Shown: in pieces, positions 12,369 to 22,619 of the stretch
Numbering within the stretch: the first letter of the stretch is position 1
How the letters are laid out: each line of letters opens with the position of its first letter
Source of the DNA: Saccharum officinarum
Lineage: Eukaryota > Streptophyta > Magnoliopsida > Poales > Poaceae
NCBI GenBank assembly: GCA_020631735.1
Contig: CM036201.1
Span: 71,877,253 to 71,941,252 of the forward strand
Length of the DNA stretch: 64,000 nt
Direction: 5' to 3'
Notes under the pieces: generated by a model
Told to the model about the DNA's origin: nothing
Seen by the model: only the letters and a program-made list of their open reading frames with translations
Databases searched by the model: none
Program-made: the position numbers and the translations under genes

Positions 12369-12670
12369 GACCCCGTTTGGTTGTGAGAATCGGTTCCGTT
12401 TATCATAAGAATCACCATAATCTGTGCCAAATGGGTATCTTGCGAAGTGATTCACTAGGAAAACGTTTCTCGTTTTTGTACTAGGAATGAGAATCACCCA
12501 AATAGGTGTTTCACAGTGATTCTAGTTCATTTCAGCGAGAAGCTGGATTCATAGCCAAACGTTTCACCGATTCTTACCAAGTGATTCATATTTCAACATA
12601 GAAATGTTTCTGGAGAGAATTTGGATCTGAAACGTTTCTATGAGAATCTGGATCCCTACCAAATGGGGCC
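12369..12670. mobile_element. hAT-like MITE
   Basis: The left end GACCCCGTTTGGT and the reverse complement of the right end GGCCCCATTTGGT form a terminal inverted repeat. The interior repeats GTGATTC, GAGAATC and AAACGTTTC words in both directions. No clean target duplication was seen. Confidence 0.5.
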
Positions 12671-12673
12671 TTT

Positions 12674-12777
12674 GGCCCTATTCGTTTCGCTGAAATTTGA
12701 CTTATGCCGATTTGTTGTGAGACAAAAAATATTGTTCTTTCACTGAAAAGTACTTGTGAAGTAGCGCTGAACAGGGC
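12674..12777. mobile_element. Small hAT-like MITE
   Basis: Starts GGCCCTATTCGTTTCGCTGA and ends with sequence whose reverse complement is GCCCTGTTCAGCGC. Both are common grass MITE termini. It directly abuts the previous MITE. Confidence 0.5.
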
Positions 12778-12779
12778 GT

Positions 12780-13335
12780 TAGATGATGAGAGTATCGAAC
12801 TAAACAAGTCTGTTTACTCAGGGAAGGCCTCCACATCCGGTGGGTGTTGCTCCACGAGCATATTTTGTGCTTGAGCCCTAGGATTGGATGCACATCAGGT
12901 CGTCCCTGGTCCCCTAGGCCTGGCCTGACCTGCTCATACAGAGACTCGCTCGACAGTAGGAGGAGGTCAGGGGGTTGAAAGCGGTATGAAAACCTCCAGG
13001 CCTACCAACCAATATCGTTTGTTGCCTTGCAACTCTAACTGTAGCAATGGTCCAATGGATCAAGGTATGTCTCATATTCTCCTAGAAATAGACTCAATAA
13101 ATTTAGTACAGGCTCTATGATTTCTATGGTATTCTTATTAGAAAACCAAATTTCTTATTTCTATGAATTTTGTTTAAGTAGATGTGGTCCATGCGCCACG
13201 ATCTAGTAATAGATGTGCACTTGAACTTGCTCGTATTGGCTTGAGTTGGGACCCAAATCAATCCCATGTTTGGATTGATCCGCTCCGAGAATTTGTACAT
13301 TCTTGGCTGGTTCATGACTCAAGTAAACCCTGATT
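12780..13335. other. Intergenic, nothing recognised
   Basis: No reading frame, RNA gene or transposon end that I can support. Confidence 0.4.
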
Positions 13336-14022
13336 AGGGCTGAGCACTTTATTTTTAACTATAAATCAAAAACTGAATCGAACCCGAGCCGATCGAACCA
13401 AAATGTCAGGTTTTTTGTTTTTTGGTTTCGGCTTCGGTTTTTATGTCTCAGAGGTTTGGTGCTCGGTTTTGGCTTCGGTTTCAAGAGCTAGAAGAACCGA
13501 GCAACCGCAGAAAGAAAGCTATAACCTCCGAATGTATACCAGGCAGCCCGAACTAATAGAGCCCACCTGGTCTGCTGGCCACCTCGGCCCATCTGGACAG
13601 CTCCACTAGTTGTTCACGTGTGTGGCTCCCCATCCTCACCCCCACCTCCCTCCTCGGTCCTGATGAGATTGTTTTCGTGCGTGGCTCCCCAAGCCCTAAC
13701 CCTAGTTGCATGTAGGGCACAACGACGGCTTGAGGAGTAGCGCGTAGCGGCGTGAGGAGCCGTGCATGGTAGCGGCGCGAGCAGGCCGTGGCGGCAGTGT
13801 GCATGCAAGGTCACCGAGTCCGAGATGAGCTGTGCTTATCTCGTGGAGCATATTCTAGGTTTTTTTGTTTAAATCGAAAACCAGACTAAAAAACCGAAAC
13901 TGAAGCTGTCAGTTTTCAATTTTGAGATAAACAGATCATGTGTTGTTTCTTGACAAACCGAACTTTTCACAAACCAAAAAACCAAACCTAATTGTCGGTT
14001 AAAATCGTATGCCCAGTCCTTA
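13336..14022. mobile_element. Non-autonomous TIR element with GC-rich interior
   Basis: Left end TAGGGCTGAGCACTTTAT and reverse complement of the right end TAAGGACTGGGCATACGATT are similar. The arms repeat ACCGAAC/GGTTTCGG words that mirror each other (13355-13470 and 13865-14000). The middle (about 13520-13850) is unrelated, GC-rich, gene-like sequence, perhaps a captured host fragment as in Pack-type elements. Confidence 0.4.
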
Positions 14023-14114
14023 CCCTGCTAATAAGGCAATAAAATGAGTGTTCTTTTTTTTTTTGAGGCAAAGAGTGTTCAAGAACATGAGCAGCGCCCG
14101 GGTCCATAGGCAAA

Positions 14115-14412
14115 GGCCCATTACCAGTAGGCCCACAATCAAGCGCAAGCTCTGCCATACCTGCCCACGGGAGATGGAAAACAAGGCAACCTTGGGCTGG
14201 GCTTAAAGAGATTCCACGGCCTCCTGCGCCGGCCACCGCCCGTCGTTCTCGGATCGTTCTCGTCGCCGCAACCGCGTGACACAAACCCTAGCGAGAGGGT
14301 AGGGGTTTCCACACCAGCAGAACGAGAGGAAGAGGTTGGAGCGCGTGCAGTAGGAGGAACGGCCGGCGGCACCTCATCTGCTTTGTCCACAACCTCCGGC
14401 AGACAGCTGGCA
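14115..14412 (+). promoter_or_regulatory. Putative promoter and 5' leader of MATH-BTB copy 3
   Basis: Contains GGCCCA/GGCCCAC words (about 14127-14150), a weak TATA-like GCTTAAAGAG near 14200 and a GC-rich leader with AAACCCTAGC. A GT donor-like CA|GTGAGAAT lies at 14413, and an acceptor ATTATTCAG ends at 14825. This suggests a leader intron of about 410 bp before the ATG at 14843. Inferred from sequence only. Confidence 0.35.
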
Positions 14413-14842
14413 GTGAGAATCGATCTTGTGCTCTGTTCGTCTTCAGTTCTTGCTGCATATAACGGGTTTATTTAGCTTATTATGTGTTAGGAATCATTGG
14501 CAACTGCGCCAAATCCATAAGTGTACCAGCAAGTTTTAGGACATGCTAATTTTGCGATGCTTCGGGATTGCTTGGTTGGTTGGTTGGTTGTGTCACCAAT
14601 CACCGTGCCTGGCCGAGCTCAAGTCGGTTGTCCACTTTGTTAAGTGAACACTTGAGCTCCCTGTCACTATCCAAAATAATCTGCCATTGATGATTTTTTA
14701 ATTGCTTGCTAATTATTCAGTGATCCAAGTATGTACATAGAATCATTTGTTAGCGTATACAAGTTTTAGGAAGTGTCAATTCTGCTATATATAACCTATT
14801 GCTAAATTTCTTGTAGATTATTCAGTTAGCAAGAGGAGCCAT

Positions 14843-15847
14843 ATGATGGGGCTAGAGGAGCGGGCCTCCATGTTGGGTTCCACCTTAGTCGAGTTCAACG
14901 TGGACTATCAGAACAGCAACCGCCTTGCAATTGGTGGTGCGGTCCACTCTGACGCCATCTCCGTTGGTGGGTACATGTGGAGGATGAATTGCTACCCTTC
15001 TGGGGTCAGGGGGAGAAACAAGGGTGAATATGTCTCTTTCTTCCTTGAGCTTCTGAACAAATCCTCAAGTGTTGATGCCATCTTCGTGGCCTGGTTGAAA
15101 GGAAATGACCAATTGAATTCCACCTCAGTACCAAGGGCACTAGCTTGTGTATTCGATGAAGAGGAAGACGAACGGGGGTGGCACCAGTTCATTTCACAAA
15201 TTGACATAAAGAAATATCATGTAACAGAGGGACACATCACGTTTGTATGCGCCATCATGGTGGTAAGTGAGGGTTCTGTTCCCGTGCTGCCTTCAGACCT
15301 CGGAAAACAGCTTGGGAGGCTACTGGATAGCAAAGATGGGACGGATGTATCGTTCAACATCGATGGCGAGATATTCTACGCACATCGAACGGTGCTTGCT
15401 GCACGTTCACCAGTCTTTAAAGTTGGGCTCCTCGGACCCATGGTTGAGGCTAAAATGCCATCCATCACCCTACATGGCATTGCTCCTGCAACATTCAGAA
15501 TCATGCTTCAGTTCATGTACACTGACACATTACCTGGAGACGATGAACTTGGGGACTCCCCCTATGAGATGATGCAACATCTGCTTGCTGCAGCTGACTG
15601 TTATGCATTGGACCGACTGAAGCTCATATGTGCCCAGAGATTGTGGAACAAGGTTTCAGCTGACACTGTTGCTGCTACGTTAGCTTGTGCTGAGATGTAC
15701 AGCTGCAGGGAGTTAAAAAGCAAGTGCATTGACTTCTTTGCAGCTGAGAAAAATTTCAAGAAGGCTGTCTTAACCGAGGATTTTGTGCAGTTGGGTCAGA
15801 ATTTCCCATCAATTATTGCTGAGCTGCGGGAGAGGGTTGGGGCATGA
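14843..15847 (+). CDS. MATH-BTB domain protein, copy 3 (334 aa, intact)
   Basis: Open from ATG 14843 to TGA 15845-15847. The MATH domain covers residues about 17-145 (V-E-F-N-V-D-Y-Q, G-Y-M-W-R-M-N-C-Y). The BTB domain covers about 160-280 (D-V-S-F-N-I-D, A-H-R-T-V-L-A-A-R-S-P-V-F), followed by a BACK-like tail. Expected role: CUL3 substrate adaptor, by family. A second ATG follows at once (14846), and an internal Met at residue 10 aligns with the start of copy 1, so the exact start is uncertain. Just after the acceptor at 14825, in the same phase as copies 4 and 5, the sequence would encode S-K-R, but no upstream in-frame ATG exon was found. These codons may therefore be untranslated here. 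The 3' flank keeps short similarity to copy 1. Confidence 0.9.
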   Translation: MMGLEERASMLGSTLVEFNVDYQNSNRLAIGGAVHSDAISVGGYMWRMNCYPSGVRGRNKGEYVSFFLELLNKSSSVDAIFVAWLKGNDQLNSTSVPRALACVFDEEEDERGWHQFISQIDIKKYHVTEGHITFVCAIMVVSEGSVPVLPSDLGKQLGRLLDSKDGTDVSFNIDGEIFYAHRTVLAARSPVFKVGLLGPMVEAKMPSITLHGIAPATFRIMLQFMYTDTLPGDDELGDSPYEMMQHLLAAADCYALDRLKLICAQRLWNKVSADTVAATLACAEMYSCRELKSKCIDFFAAEKNFKKAVLTEDFVQLGQNFPSIIAELRERVGA

Positions 15848-16700
15848 CATTGTGTAATAGATCTCCATGTATGTATTTTAGTTGTCTAAGCATAAATTAG
15901 TATGGTGTTTAGATGATTTAGTGACTGGTGTCTCCTATATTCTGAAGCACATTGGAACTTCAAAACCATTTTCATTTAGTATAGGTCATTTGTACTATTT
16001 TGCTGACAAGAGATTCTGATCTTGTGCAAACCTATGGAGATTATGCATAAGCAGTAGCACACTTCTGTTGTGGTTTACCTGCTCTGTTGGTCCTGTCTTA
16101 TACTGAAGCTTTAAAGATGTGCAACTTTTGCTATGTTACTATAAATTTCCAAACTACTTAACTCGATGGGTGCAGCTTGGTCTTCCAATCCTGTTGGAAG
16201 TAGTTGTCTTGCCGTATTATTTTATTTTGTTTCTCCTGTCGTCACACTAAATTTCCGGCCCTTTCCCTGTGGCAAATTCTTACATTTCATATTTTTCATT
16301 TGAATAAAGGGAATGTCTTTCAGGTTAAAATTTTAGTATATATATAAACAAGTTCTGCATAGGTACATTGAAAATGTCTTTCATTAGTCGTCGTACACTT
16401 ACTTATTTATTGGTTTGAGAAATGTTATGTGGACGTAACAGGAAATTGGTGATATCAAAATCTAGCTCACATGTACACTAGAAAACTTGCTACTTGTGAG
16501 ATGTGCATTCACAGAGGGAGGTTGACTTGTTAGTTACATAAGCTTACATTCTGTTTGGCTTAAGATTGGGATCAGCACTGCCGGTTTCAACCAATGGTCT
16601 CTAGCCGAGCAGCACGAGCACACACGAGATGCTTGTTAGTGTGCACCAGACCACGGCGAGGGAGTAGGTGCGGAAGGAAGTCAGCATCGATTTAATTCTA
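15848..16700. other. 3' flank of copy 3 and intergenic DNA
   Basis: The first part resembles the 3' flanks of copies 1 and 2 (TATGGTGTT, GAGATTATGCA, a CTCT-rich stretch) and probably holds the 3' untranslated region. No other feature was seen before the MITE at 16701. Confidence 0.4.
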
Positions 16701-16956
16701 CTCTCTCCGTCCCAAATTATAAGTCACTCTAACTTTTCTAGAGAGTCAAAGCATCTAAAATTTAACTAAAATTATATAGAGAATTACAAAGATTTATAAC
16801 ATCAAATAGGTATATACTATGAAAATATAATTAATGAAAATAATTATACTTATTTGGTATCATAAATGTTATTATTTTATTATATAAATTTGGTCAAACT
16901 TGAGATACTTTGACTCTCCAAAAAAATTAAAATGACTAATAATTTGGGACGGAGGG
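16701..16956. mobile_element. Stowaway MITE
   Basis: Flanked on the left by TA. Begins CTCTCTCCGTCCCAAATTAT and ends with its near inverted repeat AATAATTTGGGACGGAGGG. About 256 bp, AT-rich interior, mirror-image arms around TAGAGAGTCAAAG and CTTTGACTCTC. Typical of Tc1/mariner-derived Stowaway elements. Confidence 0.85.
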
Positions 16957-17239
16957 CAGCGCAAGAGTCGTCAAGAGTCAAGACTCTGGACTGTGAGATG
17001 TAGGTTTGAGTTGGCCCAGTAGGCGTGGAGTTGCTGTTCAGCTTTGCTATTGGGTGACTGTTATGAACTCTAAAACTCTGAAATACCAGTACCCCCAAAT
17101 TCACAGGAGCTGCAACTTGGGCCTTGGCTGTAGATGTTTGAGAGGGCAGGGGCATTTTCATAGCTGGGAGACCTGTGCTGCTGTGTTTGAGCATTTTGAT
17201 AAGAACCAGTATAGCTTCCCATGCGCCTGTTAGACACTC

Positions 17240-17890
17240 TTAGGTGAACCACTCCATTACCAAGTGCCATAAGCAACATGTTATTGTACACCACATCTTT
17301 GATGATGTGCATTTTGTGACTAGATTTTTAGAAGGGCTGAAAGAAGAGATTTGCTATATAATTGTTTTACATAGACCAAAAGAAATGGATACTGCTAGTG
17401 CTAGTGCTAGTGCTTTGTCATTTATTTTAAGAAGAAGGGGATTAGCAGGAGTGCCATTGGCAAGGACAAGCCTCCTTTTGCCAAGCCTCCTTACAAGAAG
17501 GATGACACAAAAAAATATCTAACAAGAATTCAGTTGAAAATAAGCTAGCAGCTCCCAAAGCATATAGAAAAGCCAATGGACCATGCTTTATGCTTGTTTA
17601 GACAAGTGGACTAGCAGGAATCATAAATGTCCAGCCTGGGTTCCTCCTATCCACATGATACAGGAGCTTTTGGAGATGTTTCTGGTAAAATAGGAAGCAG
17701 AGTACGATTCCAGTGAACAAGATGGGAACTGTTTTGAGTAAGGTGTTGACTGTTTGCGCATGCTGTTTTCTGCAGAATATATTTGCCACGCCCAGAACCA
17801 AAACCCAGGAAGAGAAGAACTATGAGGTTTAGAGGCTTTTTTGGCAAACAAGAGGTGCTCATTTCTTTTAAATTCAGGCAATCTTTTTTT
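17240..17890 (+). pseudogene. Gypsy gag-protease fragment
   Basis: Frame-shifted remnants of a Ty3/gypsy polyprotein. F-L-E-G-L-K-E-E-I and L-H-R-P-K-E-M-D-T-A-S-A occur at 17328-17412. A zinc-knuckle remnant ends in H-K-C-P and is followed by I-Q-E-L-L-E-M (about 17590-17680). T-M-R-F-R-G-F-F-G-K-Q-E-V-L-I, the lead-in to a retropepsin, lies at about 17820-17865. Several stops interrupt it and no LTRs were seen. The GCTAGT triplication at about 17397-17414 is a small microsatellite inside it. Confidence 0.65.
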
Positions 17891-18095
17891 TCATTTCTAT
17901 ATCTCTGGCTGAGCATATTAAGCGAAATAATTAGCCGCCCTTTGAACGCAAAAAATTCACATGAATCACATGGGTACTTCAAATTAGTTCATTTTCACAG
18001 GAAAAAATACAGGAATAGTAAAAATCTCACGTTCCAAATAGGGGGCTTTAGCCTTGTGAGATGCTAAAATTTTCACTAGCTTCACTAGTGCACGA

Positions 18096-18310
18096 CTGGG
18101 TTTCAGTTCCGGTTGAAAAACTCTCTCTAGTCCCGGTTTCCTAACCGGGACTGCTAATCCAGGACTAAAGCCCCCCTTTAGTCCCGGGCCTCCAACCGGA
18201 ATTGATTGGGGGATTTTAATCCCGGTTGGTTATATCAAACGGGACTAAAGGGGGGCCAGGCAGAGTCCGCGCGCGACCACATCCAAGTATAACCAACCGG
18301 GACTAAATAA
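18096..18310. repeat. CACTA subterminal repeats, left cluster
   Basis: Repeated TAGTCCCGGTT / AACCGGGACTA words in both orientations, in which transposase-binding repeats are expected for CACTA elements. Confidence 0.7.
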
Positions 18311-18606
18311 CCCCCGATCTATTTTTTCTTTTTATTTTCTTCTGCAGTTTCTTTCCATTCAATTTGTTTTTGTTTCAAATAGTTTTTGTACATGTATTAT
18401 ATATGCTATACTATTGTACGTCATCCAAAAATAAGAAAAAAACTAATGAAGAGCTTAGATATATATTACAATGATCATCCCCATTCACCAAGTTCATACA
18501 AACCGTCACAATTTAAAACAAGTCATTACAAACTAGATGCATGTCCAATACATCAAGCACACCCCAAAGTTCAACTACACACCAAGTTCATGCAAGCACA
18601 AGTTGA

Positions 18607-19345
18607 CTACATCAAATTATATAGTTGAGTAAGTCGTATCATGAACTCGGTGAAGTGTATATCGCCGATTTTGTATCCACAAATTTCATTGATGAAATCC
18701 AAGATATTTAACAAGACACTCTCCCTTGCTTCATAGGTACGAACATAAGGTCTACTCACCACAGTTAGCGGCAGTGAGTTAGGTGATCCCCTCTTAGTCG
18801 CAGACAGCTTAGACTGAAATCCTTCCGCAATGAGTGTTGGCCAATCATCGGCATATTTCAATTCATAACCCAATGCATACAATGTTTGGTTAAGAATGGC
18901 TACAAAGCTGTAACTTGCGTAGGTTAAGTCATACAATTCAACATGTAATTAAGTGTTGGCAGAAAAAATGGATATGAGAACCAAACTTTTCAATAATAAC
19001 AAATCTGGGTACTGCCAATGTTGGACTTAGACTTACCACATCATTCCAGTTATGTTGAGCCAACCTTTCACAAAAACCCTTAAGATCATGATAAGAGCTG
19101 GCATCAATAGATTGTATATTTAAGGAGGAATAAGTAGGCAAGTTGTACCCAATAGTCGCAAGCTTATTTACATATGCTAGGACACCATATTTTTCTGCAA
19201 CAGCCTTATCAGGTGCCTTACTTCCCACCTCTGATATTTCTACAACACGGCATGTACCCCTCCTATCGGCGATGGAAAAGCTAACTCGACATTTCTTCAA
19301 TCGACCATTGTCTACTTCAAAGCATTCAACATTTACTGGCTGAAC
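18607..19345 (-). CDS. Hypothetical CACTA-borne protein, two exons, dsRBD-like part
   Basis: Two adjacent minus-strand blocks in CACTA element A. The upstream block (about 19378-19040) contains P-V-N-V-E-C-F-E, then K-K-C-R-V-S-F-S-I and C-R-V-V-E-I-S-E-V-G-S-K-A-P-D-K-A-V-A-E-K. This is a strand-strand-helix pattern with G-S-K at the helix start, reminiscent of the C-terminal half of a double-stranded-RNA-binding domain. The downstream block (18936-18607) encodes about 105 residues ending N-E-I-C-G-Y-K-I-G-D-I-H-F-T-E-F and has no motif I recognise. An intron between the blocks near 18940-19040 is likely. Function is unknown; the dsRBD likeness is only a pattern-level impression. Confidence 0.4.
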
Positions 19346-20540
19346 CCCAAAATGTATGAGTGTCTCTTCAAGTCAAATGATTGAGTCAATTACCTATAGT
19401 ACATTTAAGAAACACATATATATACATAATAAACCAGAAAATATATTTATATAAGCATATTTGACACATTAATTTATAGAAGAGTTGCGTACTATGCTTA
19501 CTATGCTTACCTAGCATTTCCGGCGAAAGGAGACGAGTGCAGCCATCTCTTCTCGCAAAAGTCAATATATCAAAAATCATATCAACACATGACTATTCTT
19601 ATGGTACAACAACATCATGCAAAGGCAGCGGAACAACATTTAACTAAGCACTACACAAACCTGTCATGCTATGGTAGCAAGCAGATCAAGGTTAACACAT
19701 GAAATTCAGGACAATAGTACAAAAGCTACTTCATCTAACCATAAATTCCCAGATCTATCCAGAAATTTCAGAGAATGGACATTTCTTAGGATCAACTTTG
19801 AACAGTCATATCTCACAAACCATTTGGCCAAATACCATGAAATTTTAACACAGGCAAGATAAGTAAGTTATCTACAACTTTGTTATAGACAAGAATCACA
19901 GCAAATATCATCTTCATCATGTAATTTACTTAACAACAGAAACTATACAAAACAGTCACTATAATTGAATTATAGAGCAAAATAATATTTCACTACATAT
20001 AAAAAATAGAATCTAGGCACAACCTATGTTACCAACAGTTTCTAACCATCACATACATGCTAGAAAACATTATGGCCATTTAAATAAGTATAGGAACCTC
20101 TATGAAAAAGAAAAATTGCTATTGTAAGAAACACGTGAGAGCAAGATAAATCTAAAGATCCATATTTTCTATAAACACGTGGCCATATTAAGTGTTCTTA
20201 GGTCACAACATCATCAAGCAAAGACAAAAGAACCACATTTCACATTTTTACAAACATAAATTATTTATAAACCATTTATCAAGCAACATTCAAGTTAAAT
20301 CAATAACTCAACCGTATTGTAACCAATCCCCTTGAAATATTTACCACAGCACACACATAGTCTCAGTAGCCTACCATAAAAATTTCACAGCAATTGGAGT
20401 ACCACAACTCTAGATAAGAATTTATCCCTAATAAACATAGATAAATAAAAACAACAAAAACCTTCTACTAACACATATCATTTTATCACTCTACTGTGTA
20501 GATCTACACTTAAGGATTCCAAAAAGTCTTCACGAGGTCC

Positions 20541-20901
20541 TCACGTGAATTCAGAACCGGGAAAGTGGCTTCGTGGGGCTTGTGGGTTGTAAGGTGGCGG
20601 TGCGGTGGCGAGCTGTTGTGCCGGTGTAGACGAATGGAGCGTCATCTCCAGCTCCGGTAGCGGCTCGGTGATGGCGAACGGCTCTGCAGCAGCGGCGCCT
20701 TCTTCCTTCTCCTCCTTGGCTCTCCTCTCTAAGGGACGAGGACGAGGTGGCGACGCCAGCGGCGGGGGTGAGACGAGGCCGCGCAGGGATGACGAGGCGC
20801 GGCCGGCGGGAGTGACGAGGACGAGGCCGAGAGGCGGCGGCACTCCAGTCGGCGAGGACGAGCACGAGGGGCCGGCCGCGCGGAGGTGAGACCACCAAGA
20901 G
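20541..20901 (-). other. GC-rich 5' exon region of the CACTA-A gene
   Basis: Open on the minus strand and rich in Pro, Ser, Ala, Arg and Glu. The matching part beyond the nested gypsy element is 28944-29050, where ACCGAGAGGCGGCGGC recurs. Probably first exon or leader of the CACTA gene; coding status is uncertain. Confidence 0.35.
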
Positions 20902-22619
20902 TGTTGCCATTTCTTAGCATCACCACCAAGAGTAGACACGGGGTCTACCATCAGCAGCGGCGCTAGAAATGCTGAGGAGTTGGCATTCCCTAGCACCGCT
21001 GCTAGGACCTAGAGGATCCTAATGACAGCACCAAGGAAAGCCAACCCGATAGGTCTTTACATTTACATATATTATCCGCAAGCGCATGAATCTATCATTG
21101 TAGCATTTCACCCGGAAATATTCAGGATATCGTTATTTATATTTTCTCAAAGGAAGGCAGTGGTAACAAATATTCTAACATGAGTACGAGCAAAGCAGAC
21201 ATATGTGCATACTATCCAAATGATCATACAAGGATAAAAATAGTTGTAGTATAGATAGTGGACACACACATACTTCCAGTAAGAGACTCCACACTCAAGA
21301 ATAAAGAATAAAAGAATATCCTAGTCAGGAGTAGATGATTCTAATATAGTTAGATTGCTATGAGCTAAGTTATCATACATGTACACAAAATAGATCTAGG
21401 TATGTGTGAGATGGATCGGGAGGCCACCGAGTATTGGTCTGCCAGCAACCTCATGTGACAATTTACGTACTTCTACACCATGACCGAGCGTGGTGAAGTT
21501 CAAGGGACGGACAGGGTTGTCACCACCTGCCGCCTATCCCTCAACCGTGGGACATGAAATACATCCACCTGCCACTATATACCTGGGCACCTCGCTCGCA
21601 TATATAATGACCACCCAAATCCCCCCGGGTCCCCAACCCTACCGATTGACAGGTAAGAGACTTGGGTGTACCCGAAGGCATGGTGACCCACCACCCCCTT
21701 ACACAAATAGTTCTACTCATTAACATGATATGAACATGAAAGCTCTAAGCCAACTTAGCAAATACATGATATGTAAACTATAGACTAGTCTAAATACCAC
21801 ATATAAGCTAAGTAGAATACACATAGCCAAGCATGAAATGAACATGATATATGGACTATAGACTAGCACACATATCAAGAACATGTCAAAATGACTATAC
21901 TCTAGTTCATAGCAACAACCATATGAATTGAAGAAGAGCATGACTATATGGAAGAATATGATGAAAAGTGGAACACTTTATTCTCACAAAATCCTTCAAG
22001 GAGCCAAGCTCTTCTTGCAGCTTCTCTACTCCTCTCTTCTACTTTTCTACTCTAATCCTAAGCTAAAGAAGAGAGGTGAAGGGAGGTGGAGCTCCTTGAG
22101 CTAAGTGTTGTGTATTGTGTTGTGTGTTGTGTGTGTGGGGTGGCTCTCCCCCTCATATAGGGGCTAGGACAGGCGGTTGGAGAGGAATATTCCCCGGATC
22201 CATCTCGCACCACCAGCCCTCGTCTTAATTACTGACGACACGCGAAGGCGGGGCCCAGCTGGCAGGGTGGAGGGCATGGCCCTGCCCTAGGCGTGTGCAT
22301 GCCTAGGGTGGCTCGGCCCCCCTCCTCCTTCGTTTGGTTGCCTCTCTGCTGTACCTAGATCAACGTGGGTAGGTGGGCTTGCCCGATTGTGGTCGTGGGT
22401 TTGGGCTTCTCCCCTCCTTTGGCTCTGTAGTGCTTTCCAGAAAGCATACTTTTGCTTCTGTTTCACCTATTCCCGGCTTCTGTTTCTGCAATCATATCAT
22501 TTCTACCGGTACAAGTGGAAACAGGTTAATAGCACATGTATATATGTGTATGAATGTATGTTTTCCTTCTTTTTGGAATTATGTTGGCGGTATAAATATG
22601 TCGATAATGACCACCAACA
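20902..22619 (-). repeat. Gypsy element 1, 3' LTR
   Basis: Direct copy of 27226-28938. The first 200 bases differ at roughly one in ten positions, the later part less, so the insertion is not recent. A polypurine tract (AAGCTTGGGGAAGTT on the minus strand) lies just inside at 22621-22635. Confidence 0.85.

Noticed and set aside
17783..18067. 94-codon frame as an independent small protein
   Set aside because: Its start is the lead-in to a retropepsin, so it is part of the decayed gypsy fragment.
20605..20889. Plus-strand frame rich in Gly, Asp and Arg
   Set aside because: Opposite-strand shadow of the GC-rich CACTA first-exon region; no domain.
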